NCBI GenBank assembly: GCA_030374735.1 | Contig: JASCIV010000276.1 | Span: forward strand, 1-26,728 | Direction: 5' to 3' | DNA from: Gracilaria caudata | Lineage: Eukaryota; Rhodophyta; Florideophyceae; Gracilariales; Gracilariaceae | Length of the DNA: 26,728 bases | Part shown: in pieces, positions 9,142-16,715 of the stretch | Numbering within the stretch: position 1 is the first letter of the stretch | Layout: each line of letters starts with the position of its first letter | Made by a program: the position numbers and the translations under genes | The notes under the pieces: generated by a model | Told to the model about the DNA's origin: nothing | Database searches by the model: none | Seen by the model: the letters and a program-made list of their open reading frames with translations, nothing else

Positions 9142-10210
9142 ATGGAGACCGAGATGTCGCAAAGTGAAAAGAAGTCGTCTGATATGCACTCGAGAAGCAT
9201 TGACGCAGATCAGAAGATGGCCACACTCACATTCCAGCTCAGGGAGAGTGCATAGAAACTGGCATGTGTCGAGCAGAGACTTTGTAAGACTTAGAGTGAG
9301 AAGGAGACTCTCGTGAAGCGGGGTGGAGAGTCTGGGCAGAACGTCGGGGCTTTGAACACTGAGATTTCGACAACGCACTCCCAAATTTCTACGTTGGAAG
9401 GAGAGAAGTCAAAACTGGCCGCTTAGATTGAGAAGCAACGAAAAGAAGCTGACGAGGCCTCTGGCCGCTGCGATGAGTTGACGAGCAAGTGTGCGGAACT
9501 TACTGACCTGATATCCTCTCTTGAGTTCCAGAGGCAACAATCCGAGTCAAATACGAAGCGTCTGGAAAGCGAACTATTCACTGCAAATGAGAAGGGCACT
9601 GAACTTCGGAAGTCTCTGGAAAAATCTATTGGTCAAGTTGCGAAGCTGCATGCAGAGTGGCGTTCGTCTGAATCAGCAGTCCAAGATGAGGAACAAACCC
9701 GGATTTCTATGCAGGGTGTTATCATTGAGAAGGGAAAGCTTATTGAGCCTTGAATCAGAAAGAGTATCTGAATCGACTCGGAATGCAGACGAAGTACGTA
9801 ATGTTCAGGGCGTAAACAACGGTCTAGCGCATGAACTGAATGCTTTTAAGCAGAGACTTGTGGAACTGGAGTCTGAGGCTGCTAGTACAGAGGTTCGTCA
9901 TGTTGAAAAGGTCACTCAAATGAGAGAGTCGTTTTCGAGCACGCAGAGTGAGATAAAATCGGTGGCTGATGAACTTACAAGTGTTTCAAAGAAGCTTTCA
10001 GACTGTGAGGAGGACGTTGAAACTCTTCAGGAGGAGAAGAAATCTTTGTCCCAACAGCTCGAGGAGCTTACTGAGGAGGCTGAATCCAAGGTGGACGCGA
10101 TCACTGCAGATCGCGATGACTTGGCTGCCGAACGTGACGAACTAGTGGCGACCAGGACGGAGCTAGAGAGGCAGAGTACGCAAGCGGATGAGGACAACGA
10201 TTCAACTTGA
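9142..10210 (+). pseudogene. Degenerate 3' part of the coiled-coil gene
   Basis: The frame of the upstream ORF continues here as coiled coil, interrupted by TAG at 9253-9255, 9292-9294 and 9424-9426. The neighbours (RESA*KLACVEQR, LCKT*SEKETL, SKLAA*IEKQRKE) make Gln (CAG to TAG) the likely original residue in each case. From 9478 to 9753 it is open again. A one-base change near 9746-9750 then moves coding to the next frame (about 9745-10210), which reads LESERVSEST and stays coiled coil to the double end TGA 10208-10210 / TGA 10214-10216. The defects cluster in about 205 codons, with about 150 clean codons after them. Explanations are a recent pseudogene, a locally poor assembly or alternative processing. 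The final TGA lies only 24 bp from the stop codon of the convergent minus-strand zinc-finger ORF. Confidence 0.7.
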
Positions 10211-10234
10211 GCATGATTGCTGCGCAAACGATCT

Positions 10235-10903
10235 TTATTCATTTCTTTTCTCAGCTGTACAACTTTCATTCACCATAATAACTTCACGATCCCCGTGTTT
10301 ATTAGAATGCAGCTCGAGGAACCTAACTCCCTCCTCATGACGAACTTCATTCGAAGCATCAAATGTGTGAAAACAACGACGAACCTCATACACGTCTATA
10401 ACGGTATGAACTTTGTACACACCCTGACAGTTCTCATGAGAATACCTGCGAGCCTTCTCTTTATCCCCTGCTGGTTTGATAAACAGTGGCCCCTGCCTTT
10501 TGCGCAGAGATCGTGCACTGCTTGAAACACCGCTGCTTGCCACCTCTTTTCGTCTATGATATCGGCTCCTTGCGTTCAAATTATCTCTTTCTTTATGCTT
10601 GTACCGATACCTTCGAACCTTTTCAAGATTCCGAAGTCGTTTGTCTATATGCAACTGTTTGTCATTGCAGAAGGTTTTGAGGGCAGTACCTGGAAGTATC
10701 AGACGAGCACGTGCACAAAAGGCCCTCTCAGCAAGAATATCGGCTCCAGGAAGGCAAACGTAATGTACATCTCCAGAAAAATGTCTTCTTGTCGGAGGTT
10801 CACAAGTGTTTATGTATGCCAACCTCTTCACATCCAACGGCACCAAATCGTTTATGACGTGCAAGGGGTACTGATCGTGGTTGTCGCTTGCCACATTATT
10901 TCT
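10235..10903 (-). pseudogene. C-terminal part of PHD-like zinc-finger ORF, cut off by the copia insertion
   Basis: This minus-strand frame is open from the copia junction at 10903 to TAA 10237-10235 (222 codons). It is the continuation of the ORF at 15529-15792: with the element and one TTTCT removed, base 15529 (third codon position) is followed by 10903 (first codon position), so the frame is kept exactly. The segment is strongly basic in the middle (RNLEKVRRYRYKHKERD, RSRYHRRKE) with scattered Cys and His, compatible with nucleic-acid binding. AATAAA (10238-10233 on the minus strand) overlaps the stop codon and may be a polyadenylation signal. No family recognised for this part. Confidence 0.65.
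10899..10903. repeat. Target-site duplication, left copy (TTTCT)
   Basis: TTTCT directly precedes the 5' LTR and is repeated directly after the 3' LTR (15524-15528). Five bases is the usual duplication length for Ty1/copia elements. Confidence 0.9.
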
Positions 10904-11109
10904 TGTCGGCATTACGACCTCTCACATTTTATTCTCATTGTCCTTTATTGATGACATGTATGGTCGTAGTTTCACTACCGTTACTTACGACCATTTACTC
11001 CTACTCTACACTGTTTTTCTATCTCTATAAAAAGGTCTCATGGTGGAAGTCGTTACGACTCCCACCTCCGAGACAACTCTTTTGTCGTATCCACTCTTTC
11101 TCTCTGATA
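10904..11109 (+). repeat. 5' LTR (206 bp)
   Basis: Starts TGTCGGCATTACG and ends CTCTCTGATA, so the termini are TG...TA rather than the usual TG...CA. It is identical, base for base by eye, to 15318-15523. A TATA box (TATAAAA, 11026-11032) lies about 80 bp before the LTR end and should drive the element's transcript. Confidence 0.97.
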
Positions 11110-11127
11110 GGTTATTGGGCCTACTCG
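11110..11127 (+). other. Primer-binding site, half-tRNA-iMet-like
   Basis: The bases directly after the LTR, GGTTATTGGGCCTACTCG, resemble the site of Drosophila copia (GGTTATGGGCCCAG as I recall it). That site pairs with an internal fragment of initiator tRNA-Met cut in the anticodon loop. Here there is one extra T after GGTTAT. The assignment rests on position and similarity. Confidence 0.55.
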
Positions 11128-11182
11128 CAACACTACTGTGTACATCGATATCTCTTTTTCTGTTTATCCATCATTAATCACA

Positions 11183-11836
11183 ATGGAAACGGATAAAATT
11201 CGAATCAAGCCTTTCGATGAAAAGGACGATTACAAGCTATGGCGCATAAGAATTGAATCAGCATGTGACGCCAAGAGCATCGGGAATGTCTTACAACAAA
11301 GCCGTAATCCTTATTCTAGTGACGACGATAAACGCAAAGAGTTCGAAGCTAACCAGAAGAAGGCTAGTGGTATTATCGTCGCTGCTCTTTCCAATGAAGC
11401 ACTACGCGTTGTCCAATCTGAAATTGGACAGCCCTACAAAATGTTGAAACGTCTTGACGACAGATATGCGTCAAAGTCAACTGCATCTCGTATTGCAAAA
11501 ATGTGTGAGCTTGTCACCCTTCGGTACTCTACCACTGAACAAAACATGGGCAAGCATATCGACAAGATGGCCGGTATCGTAGAACAACTGGCAAGCATGG
11601 ACACTAAACTCCCAGAAGAACTCTCTGTTGCTTTTTTGGTCTCATCAATTTCTGCCTCTCAACTCAATCCAGTTTGCGCCGCCATCAAAACCCTTCCATC
11701 TGAGAACGTAACTTGGGACACTGTGTCATCCCGTCTTCTAGATGAAACTCGATCTCTGGCAAACTCTCGATCTGAAAGAGCAAACTCTGCCAGACCAAGG
11801 TGTGGAATTTGTAAACGGCTTGGCCACACCACTTAG
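11183..11836 (+). CDS. gag: copia Gag, ending in the zinc knuckle at an in-frame TAG
   Basis: Starts at ATG 11183 (METDKIRIKPFDEKDDYKLW), 73 bp after the LTR. The opening F-x-x-K-x-x-Y-x-x-W pattern is typical of copia-type Gag (UBN2/retrotran_gag families). A helical capsid-like body follows. The C-terminus is a CX2CX4HX4C zinc knuckle: Cys207, Cys210, His215 and, beyond the TAG at codon 218, Cys220. The stop therefore sits inside the knuckle and cannot be a normal gag end. The original codon was perhaps CAG or TGG. Gag packages element RNA into virus-like particles; as it stands it would lack the last zinc ligand unless the stop is read through. Confidence 0.85.
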   Translation: METDKIRIKPFDEKDDYKLWRIRIESACDAKSIGNVLQQSRNPYSSDDDKRKEFEANQKKASGIIVAALSNEALRVVQSEIGQPYKMLKRLDDRYASKSTASRIAKMCELVTLRYSTTEQNMGKHIDKMAGIVEQLASMDTKLPEELSVAFLVSSISASQLNPVCAAIKTLPSENVTWDTVSSRLLDETRSLANSRSERANSARPRCGICKRLGHTT

Positions 11837-14317
11837 AACTGCTTCCTAAACCCCAGAAATCCTAATAACAGACTAAACCTCAAGGAAAGCAGCAAAATCC
11901 ACTCTACAACACAGAATAACAACAATAATGCTGCAGAGAAAAAGGACAAACAGAAGGATAATAATTCGTCGAATACCAGGCAAACTCGCAATCGAGCAGC
12001 GGTAGCAAGAGCTATGATGGCTCGCATTCCAACTTCTGAACTTCTCATGTTGGACTCTGGAACTACGACGCATCTTACACCCGACGCTTCAAATCTAAAC
12101 CAATCTAAAACATGTAGTATTCCAATCTCTCTTGGGGATGACTCAACCATTATTGCTACTGAACAAGGCACTCGAAGCGTCAATTGGAATTACAATGGGA
12201 TAACAACTTCTGTCTCCTTGAGCAACACATTAGCATTTTCTGAACTCGCGATGAGTTTGCTCTCCATTCCTGCATTAACGTCCAAGGGAATCGCGGTTCT
12301 CTTTCTACCGGACGTCGCACTCCTCATTGACATTGAAAACGACTTCCAAATCATTAGCTCAGCTCCAAAACTCCCAGATGGTTTATATTATATCTCTGAA
12401 GACTTCAAAAAGTCCAATTTACCTCTGAAAAATGCAGGCACCAACCGTGCGATGATGGCCAAAATTCAAGAGATTGCAACCAACTCATCTAATTCTGGAG
12501 AATTAGTGGCCACAACTGAGTCAAACGCTAATGAAACTCATTTCAGTAATGAAAATGAATCTGATTCTGAATTAGACAACATCAAAAAAATTGATATCAA
12601 CTCCAACAACACTGAAGTCGTTCCGAACTTGTCAAACACTAGTTCCGAGGTCACCGTTTGGCATTCAAGATTTGCTCATGCCATATCGAAGAAAGATATC
12701 AATCATATGATTCAAAACAATCTCCTTCCAATCAATCGGGAATTCAAAACCAATTGTACACCATGCACAATGGGAAAATTCCGTAAGTCTTTTACTGGAA
12801 GTCTAACCTCCAAAACGCAGCCTGGTCACTTGCATACAGATGTAGCGGACGCCGGAACTCTATCTGAAGGTAATCACCGATATTATCTTATCATTGTCGA
12901 CGAGTACAGTCGTTTTCTTTATGGAAAGCCTCTTCACAGCAAAGGAGAAGCATCCAAACACATTATCAACTTCAAGAACTGGTTCGAACGTCAATCTGGA
13001 AAGAATGTTCTCTCCCTACACTCGGATGGTGGAAAGGAGTTTTACCGTGCCCAAAAGCACTTTGAAAAACTTGGCATTGATACTTCTCACACCAGTGCCA
13101 AAACACCATCATCAAATGGACTAGCTGAACGTTATGTAGGTGTTCCACAGGGTTCCATAAGAGCAGCTCTCCATCACGCCAAACTGCCGAAGAGATTTTG
13201 GAGCTATGCCTTGAAGCAAGTAATTGATGCTCGCAACATGGCCAGTCACTGCACAACAAACCAAATCCCATATGTGACACTGTTGAACGAGTACCCACCA
13301 TACGCAAAGCACCTCAAAGCATTTGGGTGCCGTGTCTTAGTCCTCTATAACGAAAGCCAACTCCGCAAAATGGACCCTAAGCTCAGAGAAGGTATAAACC
13401 TTGGACACATCCAGGGTGGAATGCATCACATACTCACATCTGAAGGCATCGTTGAAACGAAACATGTTCGTTTCTTTGAGACGGAATTTCCAGGACTATC
13501 ACTTCTTATCAATATGACTCCCAGTACAGAAGAAAACGGTGATTACCATCCTGAATTTGGTATTCCAAATACAGACATCACTGAAGAAGTCGACGATACC
13601 AGCTCCGTACTCACATCATTAACGCACTATCCATTGAAGGACTCAACGTATGACCCTGACATCGGGGGATATCCCTCCGACTTTGACGAGAACCCTGCTA
13701 CGGCATCCTGCTCCGTTGCCCAAACTATGCCATCACACATCCACACAGGAGACGAACCAACTCTCCGACAAGCTCTAAATTCCCCAGAAGCGTCGTTATG
13801 GATGGAAGGCATCAAGAAAGAATTTGATACAATCCAAAAACTTGGGACTTACGTTGATGCCAACTCTGATCATGGAAAGCCAATTCCCTCTGGTATAATT
13901 CTCCGGCTGAAGCGAGACCACAATGGTGCACCCTCACGCTTCAAAGCCCGTCTTGTGGCTCGGGGAAACTTCCAGGTTAACTGCAACAAATCAGAATTGT
14001 ACGCCCCAGTCCTTAATTTCGAACTATTCCGACTCATCCTTGCTGTGTCTACTGCTAATCGTTGGGATCGTCAACATGTTGACATCAAAGGTGCGTTCTT
14101 ACACGCCACAATCCCAGAAGACAGTCCAGTTTGGATTCGCCTCCCAAAGATACCAGGTATTCCGGAAGCTGACGGTCGTGTCGTTAAACTAGTGAAATCT
14201 CTGTATGGTACACGTGAAGCTCCCAGACTTTGGTTCGAGAATCTATCTTCGTATTTATTATCAATTGGATTTGTACAAGCAGTATCTCATCCTTGTATGT
14301 TCACATATTCTCGTTAA
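11837..14317 (+). CDS. pol: copia Pol, first part: protease, integrase, start of reverse transcriptase
   Basis: In the same frame as gag. Residues are numbered from Met 11183. The knuckle end is followed by an Asn/Lys-rich linker. The aspartic protease active site is DSGTT at 291-295. The integrase N-terminal zinc domain reads WHSRFAH...H...CTPC near 491-530, and the integrase core has Asp553 (HTDVAD), Asp615 (HSDGGKEF) and Glu649 (GLAERY), an ordinary D,D,E set. The reverse-transcriptase domain opens near LKRDHNGAPSRFKARLVARG, with the catalytic Asp967 in VDIKGAFLHA. The frame stops at TAA 14315-14317 (codon 1045), 11 codons before YVDD, so reverse transcriptase is cut in two. Integrase and protease look undamaged. 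Confidence 0.85.
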   Translation, partial: NCFLNPRNPNNRLNLKESSKIHSTTQNNNNNAAEKKDKQKDNNSSNTRQTRNRAAVARAMMARIPTSELLMLDSGTTTHLTPDASNLNQSKTCSIPISLGDDSTIIATEQGTRSVNWNYNGITTSVSLSNTLAFSELAMSLLSIPALTSKGIAVLFLPDVALLIDIENDFQIISSAPKLPDGLYYISEDFKKSNLPLKNAGTNRAMMAKIQEIATNSSNSGELVATTESNANETHFSNENESDSELDNIKKIDINSNNTEVVPNLSNTSSEVTVWHSRFAHAISKKDINHMIQNNLLPINREFKTNCTPCTMGKFRKSFTGSLTSKTQPGHLHTDVADAGTLSEGNHRYYLIIVDEYSRFLYGKPLHSKGEASKHIINFKNWFERQSGKNVLSLHSDGGKEFYRAQKHFEKLGIDTSHTSAKTPSSNGLAERYVGVPQGSIRAALHHAKLPKRFWSYALKQVIDARNMASHCTTNQIPYVTLLNEYPPYAKHLKAFGCRVLVLYNESQLRKMDPKLREGINLGHIQGGMHHILTSEGIVETKHVRFFETEFPGLSLLINMTPSTEENGDYHPEFGIPNTDITEEVDDTSSVLTSLTHYPLKDSTYDPDIGGYPSDFDENPATASCSVAQTMPSHIHTGDEPTLRQALNSPEASLWMEGIKKEFDTIQKLGTYVDANSDHGKPIPSGIILRLKRDHNGAPSRFKARLVARGNFQVNCNKSELYAPVLNFELFRLILAVSTANRWDRQHVDIKGAFLHATIPEDSPVWIRLPKIPGIPEADGRVVKLVKSLYGTREAPRLWFENLSSYLLSIGFVQAVSHPCMFTYSR

Positions 14318-15304
14318 AACAAACTCGTCATTGTGCTGGCTTATGTTGATGACATTTGTATTTTTGGGCCACCAGAGCTCACACTATGGACTAAGCAACA
14401 ACTTGCGGACAATTACGATGTCAGCAATCTGGGACGTACCGACTTGTATCTGGGCGTCTCTATCAAAGAAACGGATTCCGCTGTTTATCTTCACCAACGG
14501 CCTCTCATTGACAACATTATTTCAATGTGCAATATGGAATCTGCTAAACCTCTTTCCTACCCTTTACCAGAAGGACACTGTCTTTACAATTCGAGGACAC
14601 CGATTACAGAAGAAGAATCCACGCACATGGAAACAGTTCCATACAGAGAGGCACTTGGATCATTATTGTTTTTAAGCACCCGCACACGTCCTGACCTTAC
14701 TACTGCTGTCTCTCTTCTTGGAAAATTCGCGTCATCGCCCAAGCCCGAACACTGGAACTGCCTCAAAAACGTTGTACGCTATTTGAAAGGCACTCGAGAC
14801 TTTGCTTTAGAACTTTCGAAAGACCTAGACATGCAGGTCGAAGCTTGGTCCGATGCAGACTGGGGAAGAGATCTCGAGAAACGTCGATCTAGGGGGGGTC
14901 ACTATATCAGTATTGGAAAATTTCCTATCATCTGGAGCTCCAAGCTACAGAAATCAACAGCGTTATCAACTTCTGAAGCTGAGTTTTATGCCCTATCGGA
15001 ATGCATTCGACAAATTCAGTGGGTGCAGAATGTTTTCAGTGAAATAGGACTACTATCACTGCAACCAGTTCCTGTTCGTCAAGACAATCTTGGAACTATT
15101 CAATGGTCTAAAGAATATCTTGGTATGCGTAGAGTGAAGCACGTTGACATTCGATTTCATCACGTACTAGATGCTGTCAAAAATGGACTGGTTGACATTG
15201 TTTATGTTTCTTCGAAAGAAAATCATGCTGACATCATGACTAAGACACTAACTGGCTCTCTCTTTCTCAATCATCGTAATGCACTTTGTGTTGCTCCCTT
15301 CTAA
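14318..15304 (+). CDS. pol: copia Pol, second part: reverse-transcriptase YVDD to RNase H
   Basis: Continues in frame after the TAA at 14315-14317. YVDD (Asp1056 and Asp1057, 14348-14353) is the second half of the polymerase active site. The copia signature LGSLLFLSTRTRPDL and then RNase H follow: SDADW (Asp1224), ALSTSEAEFYAL with the catalytic Glu, and VRQDNLGTI. The conserved end HADIMTKTL precedes the TAA at 15302-15304, 13 bp before the 3' LTR. With no ATG directly after the premature stop, this half could be made only by read-through. All catalytic residues are present. Confidence 0.88.
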   Translation, partial: NKLVIVLAYVDDICIFGPPELTLWTKQQLADNYDVSNLGRTDLYLGVSIKETDSAVYLHQRPLIDNIISMCNMESAKPLSYPLPEGHCLYNSRTPITEEESTHMETVPYREALGSLLFLSTRTRPDLTTAVSLLGKFASSPKPEHWNCLKNVVRYLKGTRDFALELSKDLDMQVEAWSDADWGRDLEKRRSRGGHYISIGKFPIIWSSKLQKSTALSTSEAEFYALSECIRQIQWVQNVFSEIGLLSLQPVPVRQDNLGTIQWSKEYLGMRRVKHVDIRFHHVLDAVKNGLVDIVYVSSKENHADIMTKTLTGSLFLNHRNALCVAPF

Positions 15305-15317
15305 GGTCGAGGGGGGG
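15305..15317 (+). other. Polypurine tract
   Basis: GGTCGAGGGGGGG directly abuts the 3' LTR. A G-run in this place is the standard primer for plus-strand DNA synthesis in LTR elements. Confidence 0.8.
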
Positions 15318-15523
15318 TGTCGGCATTACGACCTCTCACATTTTATTCTCATTGTCCTTTATTGATGACATGTATGGTCGTAGTTTCACTACCGTTACTT
15401 ACGACCATTTACTCCTACTCTACACTGTTTTTCTATCTCTATAAAAAGGTCTCATGGTGGAAGTCGTTACGACTCCCACCTCCGAGACAACTCTTTTGTC
15501 GTATCCACTCTTTCTCTCTGATA
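15318..15523 (+). repeat. 3' LTR (206 bp)
   Basis: Identical to the 5' LTR over all 206 bases as compared by eye, including the TG...TA ends and the TATAAAA box at 15440-15446. Followed by TTTCT. Confidence 0.97.
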
Positions 15524-15528
15524 TTTCT
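15524..15528. repeat. Target-site duplication, right copy (TTTCT)
   Basis: Matches 10899-10903. Counting one copy only restores the interrupted minus-strand reading frame. Confidence 0.9.
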
Positions 15529-15792
15529 TTCCGTTTCTGCAACGTCCTTTAAAATTTGATTACAATCACTTTCTTCTGCTGAATTCTTGCATACGGAGCA
15601 AACGACACAGCTCTCTAACGACCTCTCGGCTGCGTACCTCTCTTTTACAGAGAGAGTTGGAGGAGTGCCGCAAATAACGTGAATAGGTTTTTCACAGATG
15701 AGGCAAAAGTGGTTGGGATTCGAGCCGATAATACCGCCATCTACGCGGCACTTCTTACGATCATTCTCAACGCAAGTGTATATTGGTGGCAT
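15529..15792 (-). pseudogene. N-terminal part of PHD-like zinc-finger ORF, cut off by copia
   Basis: From ATG 15792 the minus strand encodes 88 codons up to the insertion point. The frame is open further upstream to a TAG near 15880 but has no ATG there; a GTG is at 15822. The zinc-ligand pattern is Cys7, Cys15, Cys30-x2-Cys33-x4-His38-x2-Cys41, then Cys62-x2-Cys65. The part from Cys30 has the spacing of a PHD finger (C-x2-C-x4-H-x2-C...C-x2-C); the first pair is looser. PHD and related fingers bind histone tails or other proteins, but the function here is unknown. With the 222 codons at 10235-10903 it would form a protein of about 310 residues. The gene is split by the retrotransposon and presumably inactive at this locus. 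Confidence 0.65.
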
Positions 15793-16715
15793 GGCGTTTT
15801 TGCTAAAGTGGCAGATATGCACTCGCTTAAGAACGAGCGCAAGTAGGGAAGAAGGTTTCGCGGTACGGATGATGAAGCACTACGGCATCCACAGCAAACT
15901 TGGGTAAAATTCATGGTCATCATCGTTCGCGTAACCGGATCCCACCAATGAGATTCTCGGAATCGCGTAGCCTTTTCACACTCTGCCACCAATCACAATT
16001 TTTTAACTTGACCGTTTCCGAATTTCAGAAACGGTCAAGTTCTGAATCAGAATCAGAAGTGTTATCAAACAATATTTCTGAGAGGCAAGAGAAGATACCT
16101 TCGTTGGACACACGCAGCCTCGCTTTGTCTCGCTTGCTCATTTCTCTCATGACGGACTACTCACCCAAATCGCATTACAAGACTCTCTTTCTGCGGTTAT
16201 GAACCTTGATTCAGCTCTAAAAACGGCCTTTCATACAACCCTAGGTTCTTCATCGTGCTTTAGGCGACAACAAGAATCTAAGAAAGGCGCTTTGATGTCA
16301 AAGGAAACTTGCAGAGCGCACACAGCGGAAGAAAGTTCGAGTAGCGAATTGGAGCTTTTTCGCTGGAACCTATCTCTATCAATTCCTTTTTCTTCTTATG
16401 AAATCGTCTTTAATAACATGAGAATGTTGTGGATCTCATGTCACAGCGGTTGTTGCGACAACGAATAACGCAAAATCTATCTCTCGGAAAAATTACTTTT
16501 GAAGTGGTTCGAAACCCACTTCCTTGATAATTCGATTCCGGTTATATCTGGGTATTCGGCATGTTGGGAACGTTGGACACGCACGGCGCTTAAGTCACAA
16601 ATCAATTTGAGAATTGATCGGAGCTGCAATCAGAAGCCGTTGACACTTTGTTCTTTAAAACCCACTGCTGCGTTCCTAGATATGGTTTGATGGCTTACAA
16701 GACAATTATGATCAT
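15793..16715. other. Gap between zinc-finger ORF and transposase
   Basis: No assigned gene. Two overlapping plus-strand frames are open (15900-16202 and about 16080-16468). The second reads GLLTQIALQDSLSAVMNLDS and ALKTAFHTTL, which looks protein-like, but there is no recognised domain and the frames overlap out of phase. It also contains two perfect hairpins (16005-16041 and 16501-16522). Part of this stretch may be the flank of the Tnp2 transposon. Confidence 0.4.
16005..16041. repeat. Perfect inverted repeat, 14-bp arms
   Basis: AACTTGACCGTTTC (16005-16018) and GAAACGGTCAAGTT (16028-16041) are exact reverse complements around a 9-base loop (CGAATTTCA). It might mark a transposon end, a processed hairpin or a terminator-like structure; nothing decides this. 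Confidence 0.85.

Larger units (their letters stand above)
10904..15523 (+). mobile_element. Ty1/copia LTR retrotransposon, full length, 4,620 bp
   Basis: A complete element with two identical 206-bp LTRs, a primer-binding site, one gag-pol frame in copia order (gag, protease, integrase, reverse transcriptase, RNase H), a G-rich polypurine tract and a 5-bp target duplication. Integrase before reverse transcriptase defines Ty1/copia. gag and pol share one frame from ATG 11183 to TAA 15302-15304, broken by TAG 11834-11836 and TAA 14315-14317. Identical LTRs mean a recent insertion. It lies in the opposite orientation inside a minus-strand zinc-finger ORF. Confidence 0.97.

Noticed and set aside
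9253..14317. Reassigned genetic code (TAA/TAG read as Gln), since many internal stops sit where Gln fits
   Set aside because: The long ORFs (DET1, 430-1971, the first 712 coiled-coil codons, the transposase pieces) use only CAA/CAG for many Gln residues and contain no TAR codons. The copia frame ends at a TAA exactly where pol should end, before the polypurine tract.
15900..16202. Plus-strand ORF as a gene
   Set aside because: Open for 100 codons, but it overlaps the hairpin and another open frame, lacks any recognised domain and has no clear start context.
16501..16522. tRNA gene suggested by a GGTTCGAAACC B-box-like hairpin
   Set aside because: The hairpin (GAAGTGG/CCACTTC) is perfect, but there is no A box, anticodon arm or acceptor stem around it.
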